Source: Oegoconia quadripuncta (lineage: Eukaryota; Arthropoda; Insecta; Lepidoptera; Autostichidae). From it: 64,000 nt of DNA. The position numbers and the translations under genes were made by a program. Positions 11,350 to 24,208 of this stretch are shown one piece after another; position 1 is the first letter of the stretch; each line of letters begins with the position of its first letter. The notes under the pieces are model-generated. The model was not told the DNA's origin. It made no database searches and saw only the letters and a list, made by a program, of their open reading frames with translations. The stretch covers positions 25,469,578 through 25,533,577 of the forward strand of contig OX438744.1 of the NCBI GenBank assembly GCA_949316235.1, in the 5' to 3' direction.

Positions 11350-13610
11350 CGTGAGGACAAATACAGAATCCTAAACTGCGCGTAACACGACACACAGTTG
11401 GCCGGATTTTAATTTATGACCATAATCAAGTTGCATTTATATCGAGTTATATGTACTGTTAGCAAAGAGACGATCAGTCATAAATATAAATTAAATAAAT
11501 TACAATCGATCACACGATTCGACAGGCAATCGAGGAAGTAGCGAACATGTGCGGTGAACTGACAACTATAAAAGAAATAGATTTTTAATCAAATTCCCTT
11601 TAAATCCACGTTCATGGTGATTGGTGTTAAGACGGATGGTGTTGCCATACCTAGTTATAATCTATAATTATACTTAAATCTATGGTGAATTTGCAAATCC
11701 ATAAAGCACCGCTATTTAGAGGGAATCGATTTTTGGCACTTTCACCCTCAACATTGAATGAATTGAAAGAATATTGTAATAAATTTTCTATTTTGAATAT
11801 AAGACAACTTTTGTGAATGTGAAACGAGTTAGGTACTCATTCAAATTTTAAAAACGCAAGCACAATGTGTCCAAGTCTAGATTTAAATAAAACTTAGTGC
11901 TTGTTAGGAAATCTTTGGTTAAAACCAGGGCTTGAAACCGGTTAATTTAACCTTAGTTTAATTAAAACTTTTCGATAATATAATTAAGTTTTTTCATAAA
12001 CTTGTCCTAAGAACTAGGAATAATAATCAGTTAATTTTAGATGGGAGAAGTATTTTAGGAAAATTTTAGCAGTTTGAAACCCTAGTCAAAACTGTGCTAT
12101 TATATCCTATCTATGGATATTTTTATTGTAAACAAATGCTTGACATAAAGTACTCGCTTTGTAGCTCGCTTATAATCAAAAGTACCAGGAGAGCTGAAGC
12201 TACTAAGAGATTGAATGGCGACACACAGATGACATGGTTGCGCCGCGTACCGAGAGCGAAACAAATACAACGTCATTCTCGATATCACACAATTAGTTTA
12301 TATAAAAAATAAATTGGGGATAGTAAAAAAGTACAGTGTAATTAACCGTTTCAACACTCCTGTTGTAAATTTGTAGTTACTATTAATTTTTTATAAAGAA
12401 CTGGACGCGAGATTGAAAAGTGACAACGTACACGAAGATGAAGCCGATTGCAGTACGCTTCTTCGTTCTTCTCAACGACAATAATAATTAAAAATTGGCA
12501 AAACAGACTTCAAGGTTTTATTCTTTATCTCTGGATTGCATCATCAGATCTTAACTAAATTTATATGGGATCACTCTGGTGGTAAATTCTATCAAACAAC
12601 AAAAAATATTCCTCAAAATCGGTGAACGATTGACGAAGTATCACCTGACCAACATACAAAAAAATGAAGTCGAATTGAGAGCCGACAGAGAGTGAGATAA
12701 AATGGTACCTACAAGCCCTCAAATAATGTGGGGGTGGCTTTTTATTTCTTTTAGTTTTTTTTTTTAGTTTTTTTTTATAAAATATGTCACCTTCTCCCCG
12801 AAAATATGCCCCGCCCCATAAAGATTAACTACTTATTAAGTCAAGTTCACTCTCGTCTTGTATATGTACTAGGTAAATTTATAAAAGTTAATTATGTGTT
12901 GAGGTGATGGTTATATGTGTTGTTCTGTTTGTCCTTTCTCCAGCTACACAAACTAGAGAAGCTTAACTTACCGCACAATCGTCAACTTTAGCATTGTGAA
13001 CTTCAACCCTGACATTGGCAGAATCATCGTGTATAACGATGCAGCCATAACACTAAATTGAAATTGGAATAAAATATGTCAAGATATTTTAGGACTTGAT
13101 AACGTCAACTGCAAAACAATTATGTGAATAATCCGCGACTATACCTAACACCAACCTACACAGATAAATCACGAATTATTTCTTTCATAATTTATTCTAA
13201 TTAGCAATGTGTCACCCCGGCTCATTGGGCTTGCTAACATTGAGGTTTGCCGCAAACATTTGTATTGGCCGGCGACTGGCGTTTTTATCGCGCAGGTTGA
13301 ATTGTTGACCGATCTGTGGGGGAGGACATGGCCCTTGCGACAAGGGGACAATGAGCTCGACATCCAATCGTAATCAGTTATTGGCATATTGGTTGACGAT
13401 AATATCTATTATAATGTTTTAGATAGATGTTTATTAATTATTACGCCACCTTGCAACTTGCAGTTGGTACTGGACTGTAGTGGTAGAGCTTTGTAACAGT
13501 GAATACTTTTTGTGAAATAATTTACCTAGGTAGGTATATATTTTTTTTGATGGAAAGTGATGACGTGGCCGAAGCAAGCGATCTAAGTAAATGCATATTT
13601 ACCTTGCTCA
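11350..13610. other. no gene recognised
   Basis: Overlapping frames on both strands at 12094-12312 and a minus frame at 13387-13169 lie in GC-richer islands but resemble nothing I know. Either island could be regulatory or an old element. Confidence 0.4.
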
Positions 13611-13611
13611 A

Positions 13612-13870
13612 GGTCAAATCAAATCAAATCAAAAATGCTTTATTTTGTAGATACACAGGGTACACTTAAAATAGTCAGATTTTACATTTTTAAAGTTACT
13701 GCTTGTTCAAAAGGCAATTATCCCCTAAGAAGAACAAGCAAGAAACTCGAGAGGTTTGCTCTTTAAAAAACATTTTATTTTATTACAAAATTATTAATTA
13801 ATATTTTATATTATAATATTTCATAATTAATTGTGAAATAGCCTGGTTATGCGAACGGGCTGGTTATGTC
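13612..13870 (-). mobile_element. LINE 3' end with tcaaa tandem tail
   Basis: tcaaatcaaatcaaatcaaa at the 3' (minus) end, then tttattttgtagatacacag and gcaagaaactcgagaggttt. A short-repeat tail is typical of CR1-like LINEs. Confidence 0.7.
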
Positions 13871-14357
13871 CATAAATGTTTATCATCTAAATAATCTGAT
13901 ATTATTTATGTTCGCCAATATTTTATCTATGTGTAGTCCTAGAATATTATAGCAATTTTAAATTGTAATGACAACTATCAATCATGTATGTATCTCAGGT
14001 TATAAACAGAAAACAGCTATGTTAGAAGAACGGTGCCGATTTTTATACACTTTTACGTAAGAGAAGGTAGTCGATCACATATACGCTGGTATGCTTAACT
14101 CACACACGTTTTTCGTGTTCCAAACCTTGCTTGTCTGTTTGTCTGTGAAGACCGTTTTTCTCAGGTAAGTATGGAGGTATCATATTAATATCAAATACGC
14201 CATGAAAAACACGCTTCTTAGCCAACGCAATCAATACGGCCATTTATGCTGCATATTTGACACTCTCATATAAATCAAAACCGGTACTTCCCTTAAACAT
14301 GAAATTTGGCAAGAACCAAGGTCTAACAGCACAACTTAAAATCGAAAATCATTCATT

Positions 14358-14478
14358 AGTATATAAATACAAATACACTTTATTGCACAACAGAAAAGAT
14401 AATACAGTTTCAGAAAAGTGGTAAGAATATAATGTACAATTTGGCGACTAAAAGCGATCTCTTCCATGCAACCTTTGG
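14358..14478 (-). mobile_element. LINE 3' end fragment
   Basis: The aaatacaaatacactttatt end and the actaaaagcgatctcttcca hairpin match, in reverse, the plus-strand copy at 48225-48350. Confidence 0.55.
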
Positions 14479-15016
14479 GAATAAAGACAGTACATTTGAA
14501 ATAGGTAGGTTGTGCGGTATTAAATAGGGATGCAGATAGAAACTACGTGAATAAATTTCATATATTTACATACACATACATATTTAGATCAATAGTAAGT
14601 GAGCGAACGGACTGTCAAGACGAAATTGTATCACGGTACCAAGTACTGTACAATACCTGTCCTATCCCCGGACATTTACTCAAAAATAATTCAAAATGCA
14701 ATATCACACCAAGTGTCTGATATTATTATAATCGTGTGGACCCTTGAACCACAAGAGCTTTCAATAGCGCTGACCATACCGCTCTATTGCTTCGCAATTA
14801 GTTCGGCACAATGCAACGCGGTCGGACAATAACATCACCTTTTATGGTTGAGGAGAATACAGAGTGTTGCTAAATGGCATCGAGTTTTAAGTTACGAATT
14901 CGTAATTACATTGAAGTTGTTTCTGAAATGACTTACAAAAATTATTATTATTCAATTTAATTAAGTATGTACATGAAACAACAAATTTATAAAATACAAT
15001 TGATAATGCCTATATC

Positions 15017-15301
15017 TTATAGAAAAAATACGCCGTCCAACTCGCTTCCGTGAGGCACAGTACCTAGTACGCTGGCGCTATTGCCCCGCTGAATGCATAA
15101 GCTCAGCTGCTGAACAAAGTAGGCACCAGCTCTCACATCTCCAGAGGCGTGGACCAGTCTAACGGATAAATCCTTTGCAAATTGTTTCGTATAAGAAGAC
15201 CAAGGGCCTAATGTCTCCACTGCAAGCGCTGCAAACTCGTTGTTTAAAGAGATTGACGCATATTTACGGCGCAAAAATTTCAAAAATTGATTACAATTCA
15301 A
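15017..15301 (-). pseudogene. non-LTR reverse transcriptase C-terminal fragment
   Basis: The minus frame reads FAALAVETLGPWSSYTKQFA, then RLVHASGDVRAGAYFVQQLS and LCIQRGNSASVLGT. The VETLGPW, SGD-R and S-IQRGNAASVLGT pattern is a known tail of retroelement polyproteins in animals. The frame is open for 94 codons but has no upstream RT core, so it is a relic. Confidence 0.6.
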
Positions 15302-15456
15302 TTCAGTTACATTTTGTAAGATTTTTGTGTCTCTGCACGCTCATAATATTTAATTTAATAAATATTTCGACCACAAAATCGAGTTAATGTTAAAAAATCA
15401 TTTTTGAAACTACGGTTAAGGTAACATTTTATTATTTATTCCCTGTGTCAGACATG

Positions 15457-15605
15457 GTCAAAATCAAAAATGCTTTATTTTGTAGGTACACAGAGTACAC
15501 TTAAAATAGACAATTTTTCATTTTTTAAGCTACTGCTCGTTCAAAATGCAATTTTCCCCGGAGAAAACAAGCAAGAAACTCGAAGGGTTGCCTTTTATAG
15601 TTAAT
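15457..15605 (-). mobile_element. LINE 3' end
   Basis: caaaaatgctttattttgta, ggtacacagagtacacttaa and caagcaagaaactcgaaggg identify the same family as 62895-63610. Confidence 0.7.
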
Positions 15606-15609
15606 ATAC

Positions 15610-17160
15610 AAACAAAATAGTCGGTAAAATATATGTTAACGAACGACATACTCACCAAAGTAACTAAGCTCTTTATACCAGATAAAAATCCGCAACTGTT
15701 GGGTTCATTTTCAGTTGAAGAAATTCTTCTAAACAATATTAGATCTTAGGAAATCGTTTAAATCTAATTGAAAAAATAATTTACCAATTAAAATGTGGAA
15801 ACTTTCATATTAGGTATAGATAAATAAAATATTTATTCACTGCATGGTACATAAAACCAAAATGGAGGAATACAAACGATAAATATTTTAGTATTATATG
15901 GAAAAAATGTGTATTGTTTATACCTTTTAATCTGTTATAATCACCTAAGATAATAATAAAATCGCGTGAAGGAAAATCCTATAGGTACATTATTATATTG
16001 ATATTTAATTTCTATAATATTCCCTACTGTTATTTTTAAGTATTTTCCATTTTAAAATACGCTTTTAAAATTACAAATAATTTAAAAGCGTATTTTACAA
16101 TGCTTGATTTAAAAAGCCATTTTTACGTTTAATTTATACAAAGGTGTTGTAACCTAATAACACCATAATTATATCGGGAATAGGAATAATTAAAAATAAT
16201 AATAATAAGAATATGACTTTGTCATATACATAAAGAACAAGAACTCACTGTTTTAGATTTAAGCATAGTCGTAGTCTTTAGAGTATTAAATGTAAAAAGA
16301 AACAAGTTAAGTTATAAATTATATTTTTGTAAACAAGAGCACGGACCATGTGTCTGTGGAGATTTAAATTACTCCTACCTTTAAAAAAAAAAAATAACAC
16401 CTTGTCACAGAAAAAGTTACAATGTTATATTTAGAATAAATTGCACAGATTGAAAGGGGAGCACCCTGTGCAGTACCCGATTTATGGATGTTTTCGATTG
16501 GGGTGGAATGTTGACGAAGACGAGTGAGTGACCCATCGGCTGACCATCACGCAATGACCATTGACCAGTTGATCACCACAAGTGGACAAATAAAACGAAC
16601 AAGTACCTACAGTCTACATGTCTATTCCATTTGGAGATTTGATTATAATTATACTTGTTGTTGTTTTGGTATAAATGAAATAATTTGTTGAATTCTTTTC
16701 TTTATGAAATCAAATACCTACCTGGTAGTTATCTGAATGTTATAGTAGACTTTTGAAGAACTGTCAATAGAGTAGATAATTACTTACATAAATTTATATG
16801 GGTCCTATCCTAGGATTAAAAAAATTTCAAAACCAAAAACCGAATCCTAAAGCGAATTAGCGCAAGTTTGTATATATACCTACATATAAAGCAACATTTA
16901 AACAAGTGGCTATGTTGAAATTAAAAATTAATTGTTTGGGATTTTGATGAAGATAAATATTTTTTACATTCCGTGCATATAGTAAGTCTTATATATTTTT
17001 TTAATTTAAGATTAAATCGTGGATGGCTCCTTACCCATGTTTGATGGAAATCGGCCAAGCCGTTTCAAAGATATTTAAGTTTTAACACAGTTGGTTTGGT
17101 GTAATGATATAATCATTTTGTTTTCTTGGGAGTTTTCTAAATTTTTAATTTATATTTTTC
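15610..17160. other. AT-rich, no gene seen; one hairpin
   Basis: A perfect 16-bp inverted repeat aaaatacgcttttaaa (16054-16069) pairs with 16081-16096 across an 11-nt loop. Nothing else stands out. Confidence 0.5.
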
Positions 17161-17814
17161 TTTTATCACAGTGAAGATGAGGCCGAAGATGTACTAATTA
17201 TTATTGTACTGGTGGTTGTTACGTAGTAGGTATACATTATGACTTTTGTATACATTCTGTGGCACATTTCATCAAATGAAAAATGCATAATCATAAAACT
17301 GTAATCATAAATATACCAGTTGTAACCAAATAGTAAATCAGATAATACAATAAACGTATGAAATTGTACAATCTAACAAAATTTATGACTAACAACATCT
17401 CGTAAAGCCATCGAATTAATCGGTGAGGAATCGAGTTAATCGAATTGAGCGGTAACTATGAATGGTTGCTAATGATTACGCGTGCCCGTCCATTATAAAT
17501 TATAATGCAGTAAGTGTCCCAACCCCAATTCCCGCGTTCCAATTTTAAAACGTTTATAGAATTATGGCGGTAAAGGGACTTCGACGACGACTTTATATAT
17601 TTTTTTGTTTTGTCGAATCACAAATTGGATTAAAAGTACAACCCTTGAGTTGCTTACTCATTCTTCTCTCTTCTCTGGGGAGTCAGTCTTGTGAATAAGT
17701 GGTAATTAAACTAAATAAATCTATTACTCGAGGGTTATTTTTAGAACTTATAATATAAAATACTTATATTCGATATTTGAAATTTAAGAACATGAATGAT
17801 GTAAGATACTTACA

Positions 17815-18060
17815 TCATCTAATCTAACTAATATTAGAAATGTGAAAATGTTTGCTTGTTAGTTGCTCTGCTCAATCACGGCGTAACGATGAACGGATTT
17901 GGATGAAATTTGGTATATAGGTAGAATATATATCCTGGATTAAGACATAGGATATGTTTTATCCCGATACAGTTGTAAATGTAAATGTAAACAAATTAAA
18001 CATATCCACGATAAAGCTATTCCACGCAGGCGAAGCCGCGGGCGGAAAGCTAGTTTAAAA
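17815..18060 (+). mobile_element. ccgcgggcggaaagctagt repeat, most complete copy
   Basis: Runs from actaatattagaaatgtgaa through gctcaatcacggcgtaacga and ggatgaaatttggtatatag to gcgaagccgcgggcggaaag. It is a widespread lepidopteran non-autonomous repeat and has no coding capacity. Confidence 0.7.
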
Positions 18061-18361
18061 TATTTCCGCTAAGAAAATCTTCCTAAGAACCCAAATTTAT
18101 TTATTTATTTATCTTAGTTGTTTCGCAAAAGGTTTAACCGGGTCTTTTCTTCTGCTAAATATTGCTTGGCCAAACCTACTGCTGCAAAAGCCATCTTCTC
18201 GAGCTTATGTGTTTCTGTTGATACACAAAATCACATTAAAAATATATAAGATAATTATATATATATAAGAGTAATGTTAATGATAAAACTTCCTAAAGTA
18301 AATTATATTGGTGTAATAATTGCATTGGTTTCGCTATATTATAAACGTTGCGTGCGTTTTT

Positions 18362-18600
18362 CAGTAAGTGGTACTGGCAGAATAACCAGCGCTATGGTAT
18401 GGACCACTGTCTGTGCTGCAGCATAATAATATGCTGAGTCAGAGCACTTTCAGTGCACAGTAGGTACAACAGAGGCAAAGGAAGACCGAAGAAGGTGTGG
18501 GTAGACTGCCTGAAGAATGATATGTTGGTGAAAGGGTTGAGTACGGATTTAATTTAGAGGATAGAGGAGAGTGGAAGCCCACCTAGAGTGGGTGGAAAAT
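18362..18600 (+). pseudogene. LINE reverse-transcriptase C-terminal relic
   Basis: The plus-strand frame reads GKGRPKKVWVDCLKNDMLVK and GL. The GRPKK-W-DC-K-DM motif ends many RTE-like retrotransposon proteins in insects. The surrounding frame is broken by stops. Confidence 0.55.
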
Positions 18601-18779
18601 GATGCTTTTCTTATATCATTATTTAAGAATAAGAATCGTTTATTTGACCCATTTAGCGACACACATATTATTATTACATGAAATGTGAAAATATACACAG
18701 TGAAATTGGGACCGAGTGAGATAAAAGTAGTACACAAAACAGTTTCATGTAATAGGATAAGTACTCCTATCTCATAATG

Positions 18780-19320
18780 CAAATCAAATCAAATCAAAAT
18801 ATTTTATTTCATAGGATAAAATTATCACTTGAAAACGTCACTATTAATATTACATTTAAATTTACGGCTCATTCACAAAGCTGACTCCCCAGAGAAGAAC
18901 GAGCAAGAAACTCTAGGGTTGCTCTTTTAAAGATTATGGGTTACAATTTGTGATTTCATAATTATAAGACATAGCTATGTCCATGCTTGCTTATCATTCA
19001 AATAGTCAGTGATTTTATAATAGCCTTTTGCTAATAATTTCTGTTTTATGATTGCTTTAAATTTATTTAAAGGCAAATTTTGAATGTCTACTGGAACCTT
19101 ATTATAAAAGCGTATACATTGCCCTTTGAACGATTTACTAACTTTATGAAGTCGGCTAACATAAACGGATAACTGGTTCTTATTCCTTGTATTAACATTG
19201 TGCCTATCACTATTTTTAGCGAATAAGGTTATATTTTTTTTTGCATATAACAAATTCTCATATATTTATTGAGAAGTCATTGTTAAGACATTAATTTCCT
19301 TGCAGTTTACAAAATACAAT
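18780..19320 (-). mobile_element. non-LTR retrotransposon 3' fragment
   Basis: The minus frame 19253-18975 reads NKNQLSVYVSRLHKVSKSFK then GQCIRFYNKVPVDIQNLP and LAKGYYKITDYLNDKQAW, an RT C-terminus. The 3' UTR has gagcaagaaactctagggtt and ends in an aaatcaaatcaaa tail. A close relative lies at 50900-51310. Confidence 0.8.
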
Positions 19321-19384
19321 AAAAATACCTAAACAATGTTTCACTTATAGACTAAAGACCTTAAAAATTAATTTTCGGTGTCGC

Positions 19385-19480
19385 AAAGTGGTATTAAAGA
19401 AGGTCTCCTTCTCAGCATAAGTTGCAGTCTAGAAGTTAGACTACAACGCTGGTTTTCAGTGGAGCCTAAGGCGAAAACAC
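19385..19480 (-). repeat. dispersed repeat, inverted copy
   Basis: aaggtctccttctcagcata and tacaacgctggttttcagtg are the reverse of the plus copies at 46640 and 47685. Confidence 0.6.
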
Positions 19481-20689
19481 GGACGCCGATCGGACGCCGA
19501 CGGTAAGTTTAAACAGTTGTTTTTTTAAATTATATACAGGTGCTGGGTGATTTTAATCGATACGTTCGATGGGCGTCGATCGAAAGATACAAGATATCAA
19601 AGGTCAATAACTATAGTTTTACCTATTTACCTTGTGTAAGAAATAATAAAGATTATTTATTATTAATATTAAATAACAATATTGAGAATGTGACTTCAAC
19701 AATCTAAGATCGCTCTATTAATACGAACCTCAGTAAATGTTGGTTCTTTTCAAAATCCTCTCACTCTCGGCCCCTTCGCAATCAAGTGAAATAAAAAAAT
19801 GGTTCATTCATTCGTCATGGCCGTCGTGACGAAGTCGAAATGTTTCTATAATTGTCGCAATTAAAACTATTTCAATTCAGTGTTCATGCGCGTCACGGCT
19901 GTCGCGGGAAAATAGACGAGACGATTTGCATACGGACGCACTGACGGCACAGCGATTATATAATACAATTGAAATATATCAATTACGTTGCTGTTGGCAT
20001 CAAAATATGTCATTTGTAAAGTCAACCCTAATAATCGCTTAAAAATTACACAATACAGCCCTTTACAATTGCGGTCCCTTATCATAATATAAACTTATTA
20101 ACAAAAAGAAAAACAACAGACTTCAGCCACTATATAAAAAATATTTTTACTGAAACGCTCGTATCACTTAATTAGTTATTTTTTATGTCCACTGTCGTAA
20201 TTAATATTATTTCTAGTATATGAAAAAATACGAGCGAAGGCTTATATTATATCACAGCCTGAGATGATGATATGAAAAAATATCTTTCGAAGTTTGAAAA
20301 AGTAAATCTAAAGCCAGTTTTATCAGATAGCAATACCTAAGTCGGTTTTGAATTATTTTATTTTATTTTTTTATTTTATTTATTCTTACAGAATCAACAG
20401 CATAAATTATACAATATTTAAATAGGATTTAGTTACTAATGTTAAGCCAATTATAGATTCTTACTTCTTACAACATTAATAGGTTTATTGCAAGTGGGAT
20501 AGTTGTCATGGTTACATAAAAATCGATAAATAACTGTCACATAAAATATTTAGACAAACATTTGTAATAAGTTATTAATACCTAAATTGAAATTGAATTT
20601 ACTAATTATAAATAAATCAATATGGAACGGAGTTAAATAATATACTAGAAATAAAATTATGTCTAGCTAAGCTAATTTTTTACCGTATT

Positions 20690-20930
20690 TTCCCTGGGCT
20701 AGTCCCTTCTCTCGTATAATGAGGGAATATGGGCCATAGTCCACCACCCTGGCCCAATGCGGGTTGGGGACTTCACATGCCCTTGAATTTTTATTTCTCA
20801 GACATGCAGGTTTCCTCACGATGTTTTCCTTCACAGTTTAAGAGCAGTCGGATAAATGCACGTAATTAAATTAAATTTAAAAACAAATTGGCAGACCGCG
20901 CCTTAACCGCTGAGCCACCGACGCTTATTT
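20690..20930 (+). repeat. lepidopteran dispersed repeat (ggtttcctcacgatgttttc)
   Basis: tatgggccatagtccaccac, ggcccaatgcgggttggg, gcaggtttcctcacgatgtt and gctgagccaccgacgctta are recognisable modules. A truncated relative lies at 32640-32700. Confidence 0.7.
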
Positions 20931-21113
20931 TTTTATTACCTATTAATTATTATTTTTATAAACAAAATAGTTATTTGGAAAACTTTGAACTTCTACAATC
21001 ACGTGTTCTAAATTAGGATCATAGATAGTTTAACCTGCTATTTATGAATTTGATCAATTGAATTCGCGTGCGAATACTTCAATTCCACAAAAGTGAATAC
21101 CTATATGACGACC

Positions 21114-21385
21114 TGTTTGGTGTAGTGGTCTGGTAGCGGTTAGAAACTCTGACTGTTACACCAAAAGATCGCGGTTTCGAATCCCGCTAGGGGCATATGT
21201 TTGAATGATGAATACAGACATTGTGTTCCCGAGTTATGGATGTTTTACATTTATATAAATATTTATTTACAAAAAAAAATATGTATTTGTGTAGTTCATC
21301 AACCATCTGGTATCCATAATACAAGCCTAGCTGCTTAGTGTGGAACTAGATGGCGCTGTGTGTATGTGAAAAGATTATTCAACAG
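21114..21385 (+). mobile_element. SINE family A (tRNA-type)
   Basis: The head tgtttggtgtagtggtctgg gives an A box and tcgcggtttcgaatcccgct a B box. The body has cgagttatggatgtttt and ctagatggcgctgtgtg. It has an internal pol III promoter, no protein and is non-autonomous. Confidence 0.75.
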
Positions 21386-22063
21386 CGAAGGGCTAAAAAT
21401 CGCTCTCCAGTTCATCATCCACCAAAGCAGAGCGGGGAGATGTGGGTGCGTCGCGTCGCCGGCAATGAAATCTCTTCAGTGTAATAGCAATAGCATAGAA
21501 TAGCCAATGCCTTCTATTTCACTTATATAATATGCTCTATTTTTTCCTTACGATAAAAAAACTCATGCAATATAATAACCTAGGTCACCGCCTCTCCCGT
21601 AGCCTTCAATGCACGTCTCTCCGCTCGGTCCGCCCTGGTACTCGTAGATGATGTTAAGTAGATACCTATGTATATTGATCTTGGACTTTGGATTATAATT
21701 AGTGTGTGTATATTTGGAGACTTCAACGTGAAAATTAATATACCTAGCAAGTATTCTATTTGAGGAGATTTCACATGTGTTGTGGGCGAACGTTAACATA
21801 TAGATACCTGCGTAAAGAAACAAACTTATCTATATACTGAAGTATTGTCGTAAGTACATCGTTGATTTAACCGTTCAATTGAATGGCTAGTCGAATCGTA
21901 AGCAGGGTTGCCAACTTTTTTTTTAATAAAGAGTTCGGATTTAAGAATGCGTATCATTTTTTAAATAAATCTAAATTTAAACGGTATTTTATGCACTTTT
22001 TGCGATACCAGTGCCCTGTTATGAAAAATGGTAGATATTCGATCGCGCTAAGTTTGAACGAGT

Positions 22064-22188
22064 CGGATGTACACCAACTAAACTAAAACCAATTTTGGAG
22101 TCGTGCCGTCGCATCGTACTGTTCCAGGGAGAAAGAGATAGTACAACTTTAAAACTGGTTTTAGTTTAGTTGGTGTACATCCGAATCG
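22064..22188. mobile_element. short inverted-repeat element
   Basis: tcggatgtacaccaactaaa at the left and tttagttggtgtacatccga at the right are inverted arms of about 35 bp around a 55-bp centre. It abuts the related repeat at 22230-22450. Confidence 0.65.
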
Positions 22189-22229
22189 ACACCAATACCA
22201 AAGCTAAACCATAACCAAAAACATTATGT

Positions 22230-22452
22230 TCAGCGCATTTCGTATCGCGCTAATCATTTGAACGGAAATTAAACTAGTTTTTTTTTTAATACTCGTGGTT
22301 AGCTCTAAACATTTCGGGTTCGGTTTTACTTTGGAAGCGTCAACGATATAATCGTTCACAAAAAATAGCGCGAAACCATTGTTTACTTCAGCTAAACTAA
22401 AGCTAAACCAAAACCAAAAACGTAAAACCGTTGTAAAATAGCGCGATTGCGT
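22230..22452 (+). repeat. dispersed repeat, copy 1 (ctaaaccaaaaccaaaa family)
   Basis: Contains cgcgctaatcatttgaacgg, aacgatataatcgttcacaa and gctaaaccaaaaccaaaaac, ending gttgtaaaatagcgcgattg. It is matched by a second copy at 48352-48808 that a SINE interrupts. Confidence 0.7.
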
Positions 22453-22700
22453 GAACTTAAAACTAGTTGAAAGAATAGGGGTAGGTAGATAAATTCATAT
22501 TGAGATGGCAAAAGTAACAGCTACTCAGACTTGCGCGTCGTATTGTAATAGGAACTAGGCTCTCCCTGAGGAGTCTGGGAATTTTATAAAGATTTCCCCC
22601 CCGTAAAAAAAAACGGAACGGAAAAGTAACGGAAAAACGAACCTAATTTTAACTTTATGGAGATCAGGAGCTCAAAATTCAGATTCAATGTAAATATATA

Positions 22701-22964
22701 CAGGGTGTAACGGTTAAGTGTAGTCATATTTTAAGGGCTTGTTCTACCCATCAATACGAACAACTTTTACTATGGGGGCAACTTCGAAATCGCGAAAAAA
22801 AAATCAGCTGTTTCATACATTGCATCGGGAGGTTATTGAAATTTTCTATGGAACAGCTCATTTTTTTTTCGCGATTTCGAAGTTGCCCCCATAGTAAAAG
22901 TTGTTCGTATTGATGGGTAGAACAAGCCCTTAAAATATGACTACACTTAACCGTTACACGGTGT
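22701..22964. mobile_element. fold-back MITE, about 100-bp inverted arms
   Basis: The left arm begins cagggtgtaacggttaagtg and the right arm ends cacttaaccgttacacggtg. The arms match through gggggcaacttcgaaatcgc and its complement, leaving about 50 bp in the middle. The flanking sequence tata on both sides may be a target duplication. No coding capacity. Confidence 0.75.
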
Positions 22965-23309
22965 ATAATAATAAATTTTAGCGTACCTACTCTATTTAGT
23001 GTTATAGTTTATAATGAACCCCTACATGAAAAAGAGCACAATAGGTACTCTATTTTAGAGTAGGTATGTGGACATTTCCTGCATTGTAGGAAGCTGTGCT
23101 GCGCTTGGTATCACGTATCCAAACCAACCTAATCAAAGTTCTCTGTGTAGAACAGTCTGTATCCACTGCGTGTAGGCTTGCCAGATGGTATCCAAAAGGA
23201 GGACATGTCCTCCTTTTCCATGATTTGTCCTCCCGTCCTCCCTTACCTACTCTTTGTCCTCCTTTGTGCTAAACGCTAAACATCGTTCAACATTTCGTGT
23301 CGAGCGTGC

Positions 23310-23828
23310 ATGCGTGCGAAGTCAAAAGCTCTGGGGGGCGATTCTCGCGCAATAGACATTATGTCGTATTCGACATATCTCGAAATAAAATGGCGAATGT
23401 CGAATGAAACAGAATTTTCGTATTCTCAAAATGTCACGTTAGAGAATTGTCTATTCCCAGCGCTCGACTTACAACGAGTGGTAAATATCAGTCGACATTG
23501 GATCTCTAATCGTCAAATCGTAGATATCGTAGTGACAATTCTTTCTGCCACTTTGGTATTGGAAAAGTGTTTGTGTTTATGTGTGATTTATCGTCTAAGT
23601 GCCATTTATTTAGCTCTTAAATCGACAAATTCGACAATGTTAGGTGACGAAGTAATAGGAGTTGACAATTTTATATCTTCATTTATTGGTGATGTCGTAG
23701 AAGAAGCTCGAATCTTGGCAGAGTTTCCTCGTAGACAACGCCTATGGCGCCAAGACCCATATGAAATGCGGGATAATGCTTTTAAAAAAAAATTCCGATT
23801 GTCGAAGGACTTTGTAATGTCAGATTGA
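23310..23828 (+). pseudogene. PIF/Harbinger-like transposase N-terminal fragment (172-codon ORF)
   Basis: The longest simple ORF in its region. Its C-terminal part, RRQRLWRQDPYEMRDNAFKK then KFRLSKDFV, resembles the N-terminal segment of HARBI1/PIF transposases (arginine-rich, x-F-x-x-x-FRLSK). The first 120 codons run through repeat-like sequence and are probably not a real protein. No DDE catalytic block follows; the frame ends shortly after the motif. This is a relic inside the non-autonomous element at 23329-24208. Confidence 0.5.
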
Positions 23829-24208
23829 CACTTGCTTGAGTTACGTTTTACGCGGATTTGTTTAACAAACCAGTCATTCTGTGGAATCTTTTTCGTTAGA
23901 TTTCAATAATAAAGCAATACCTTGTAGTTTATTTATACTCTGAAATGAAGTCGGTTAAGTCTTATATTTCAGAACCTATTATAAGGCTGGATTCGTTGAT
24001 CTCGATTACGACTAAACAGAATCGATAAAACGGAACGTAACTTAGATCGACATCCCAATAGTTCGTGACATTTTATCTCTAGCGACCGCGAGAATACGTT
24101 TCTTTCGTATCATAGACATTTTTGTGACATTTTTAATCGACATTCCACGATTAGACATTATCTCGAATTAGAGATATCTCGCATGAACTGAGAATCGGCT
24201 CCCTGGGC
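23329..24208. mobile_element. PIF/Harbinger-like element with short terminal inverted repeats
   Basis: The left end gggggcgattctcgcgcaat and the right end gagaatcggctccc form imperfect terminal inverted repeats. Subterminal copies of the atagacattatgtcg and tagacattatctcg type occur inside both ends. The interior carries the transposase relic. Removing it joins gaagtcaaaagctct to gggctttgcgagcgtg, so it sits inside an older repeat. Confidence 0.55.

Noticed and set aside
12094..12312. Overlapping ORFs on both strands
   Set aside because: Each is the shadow of the other and neither looks like a known protein.
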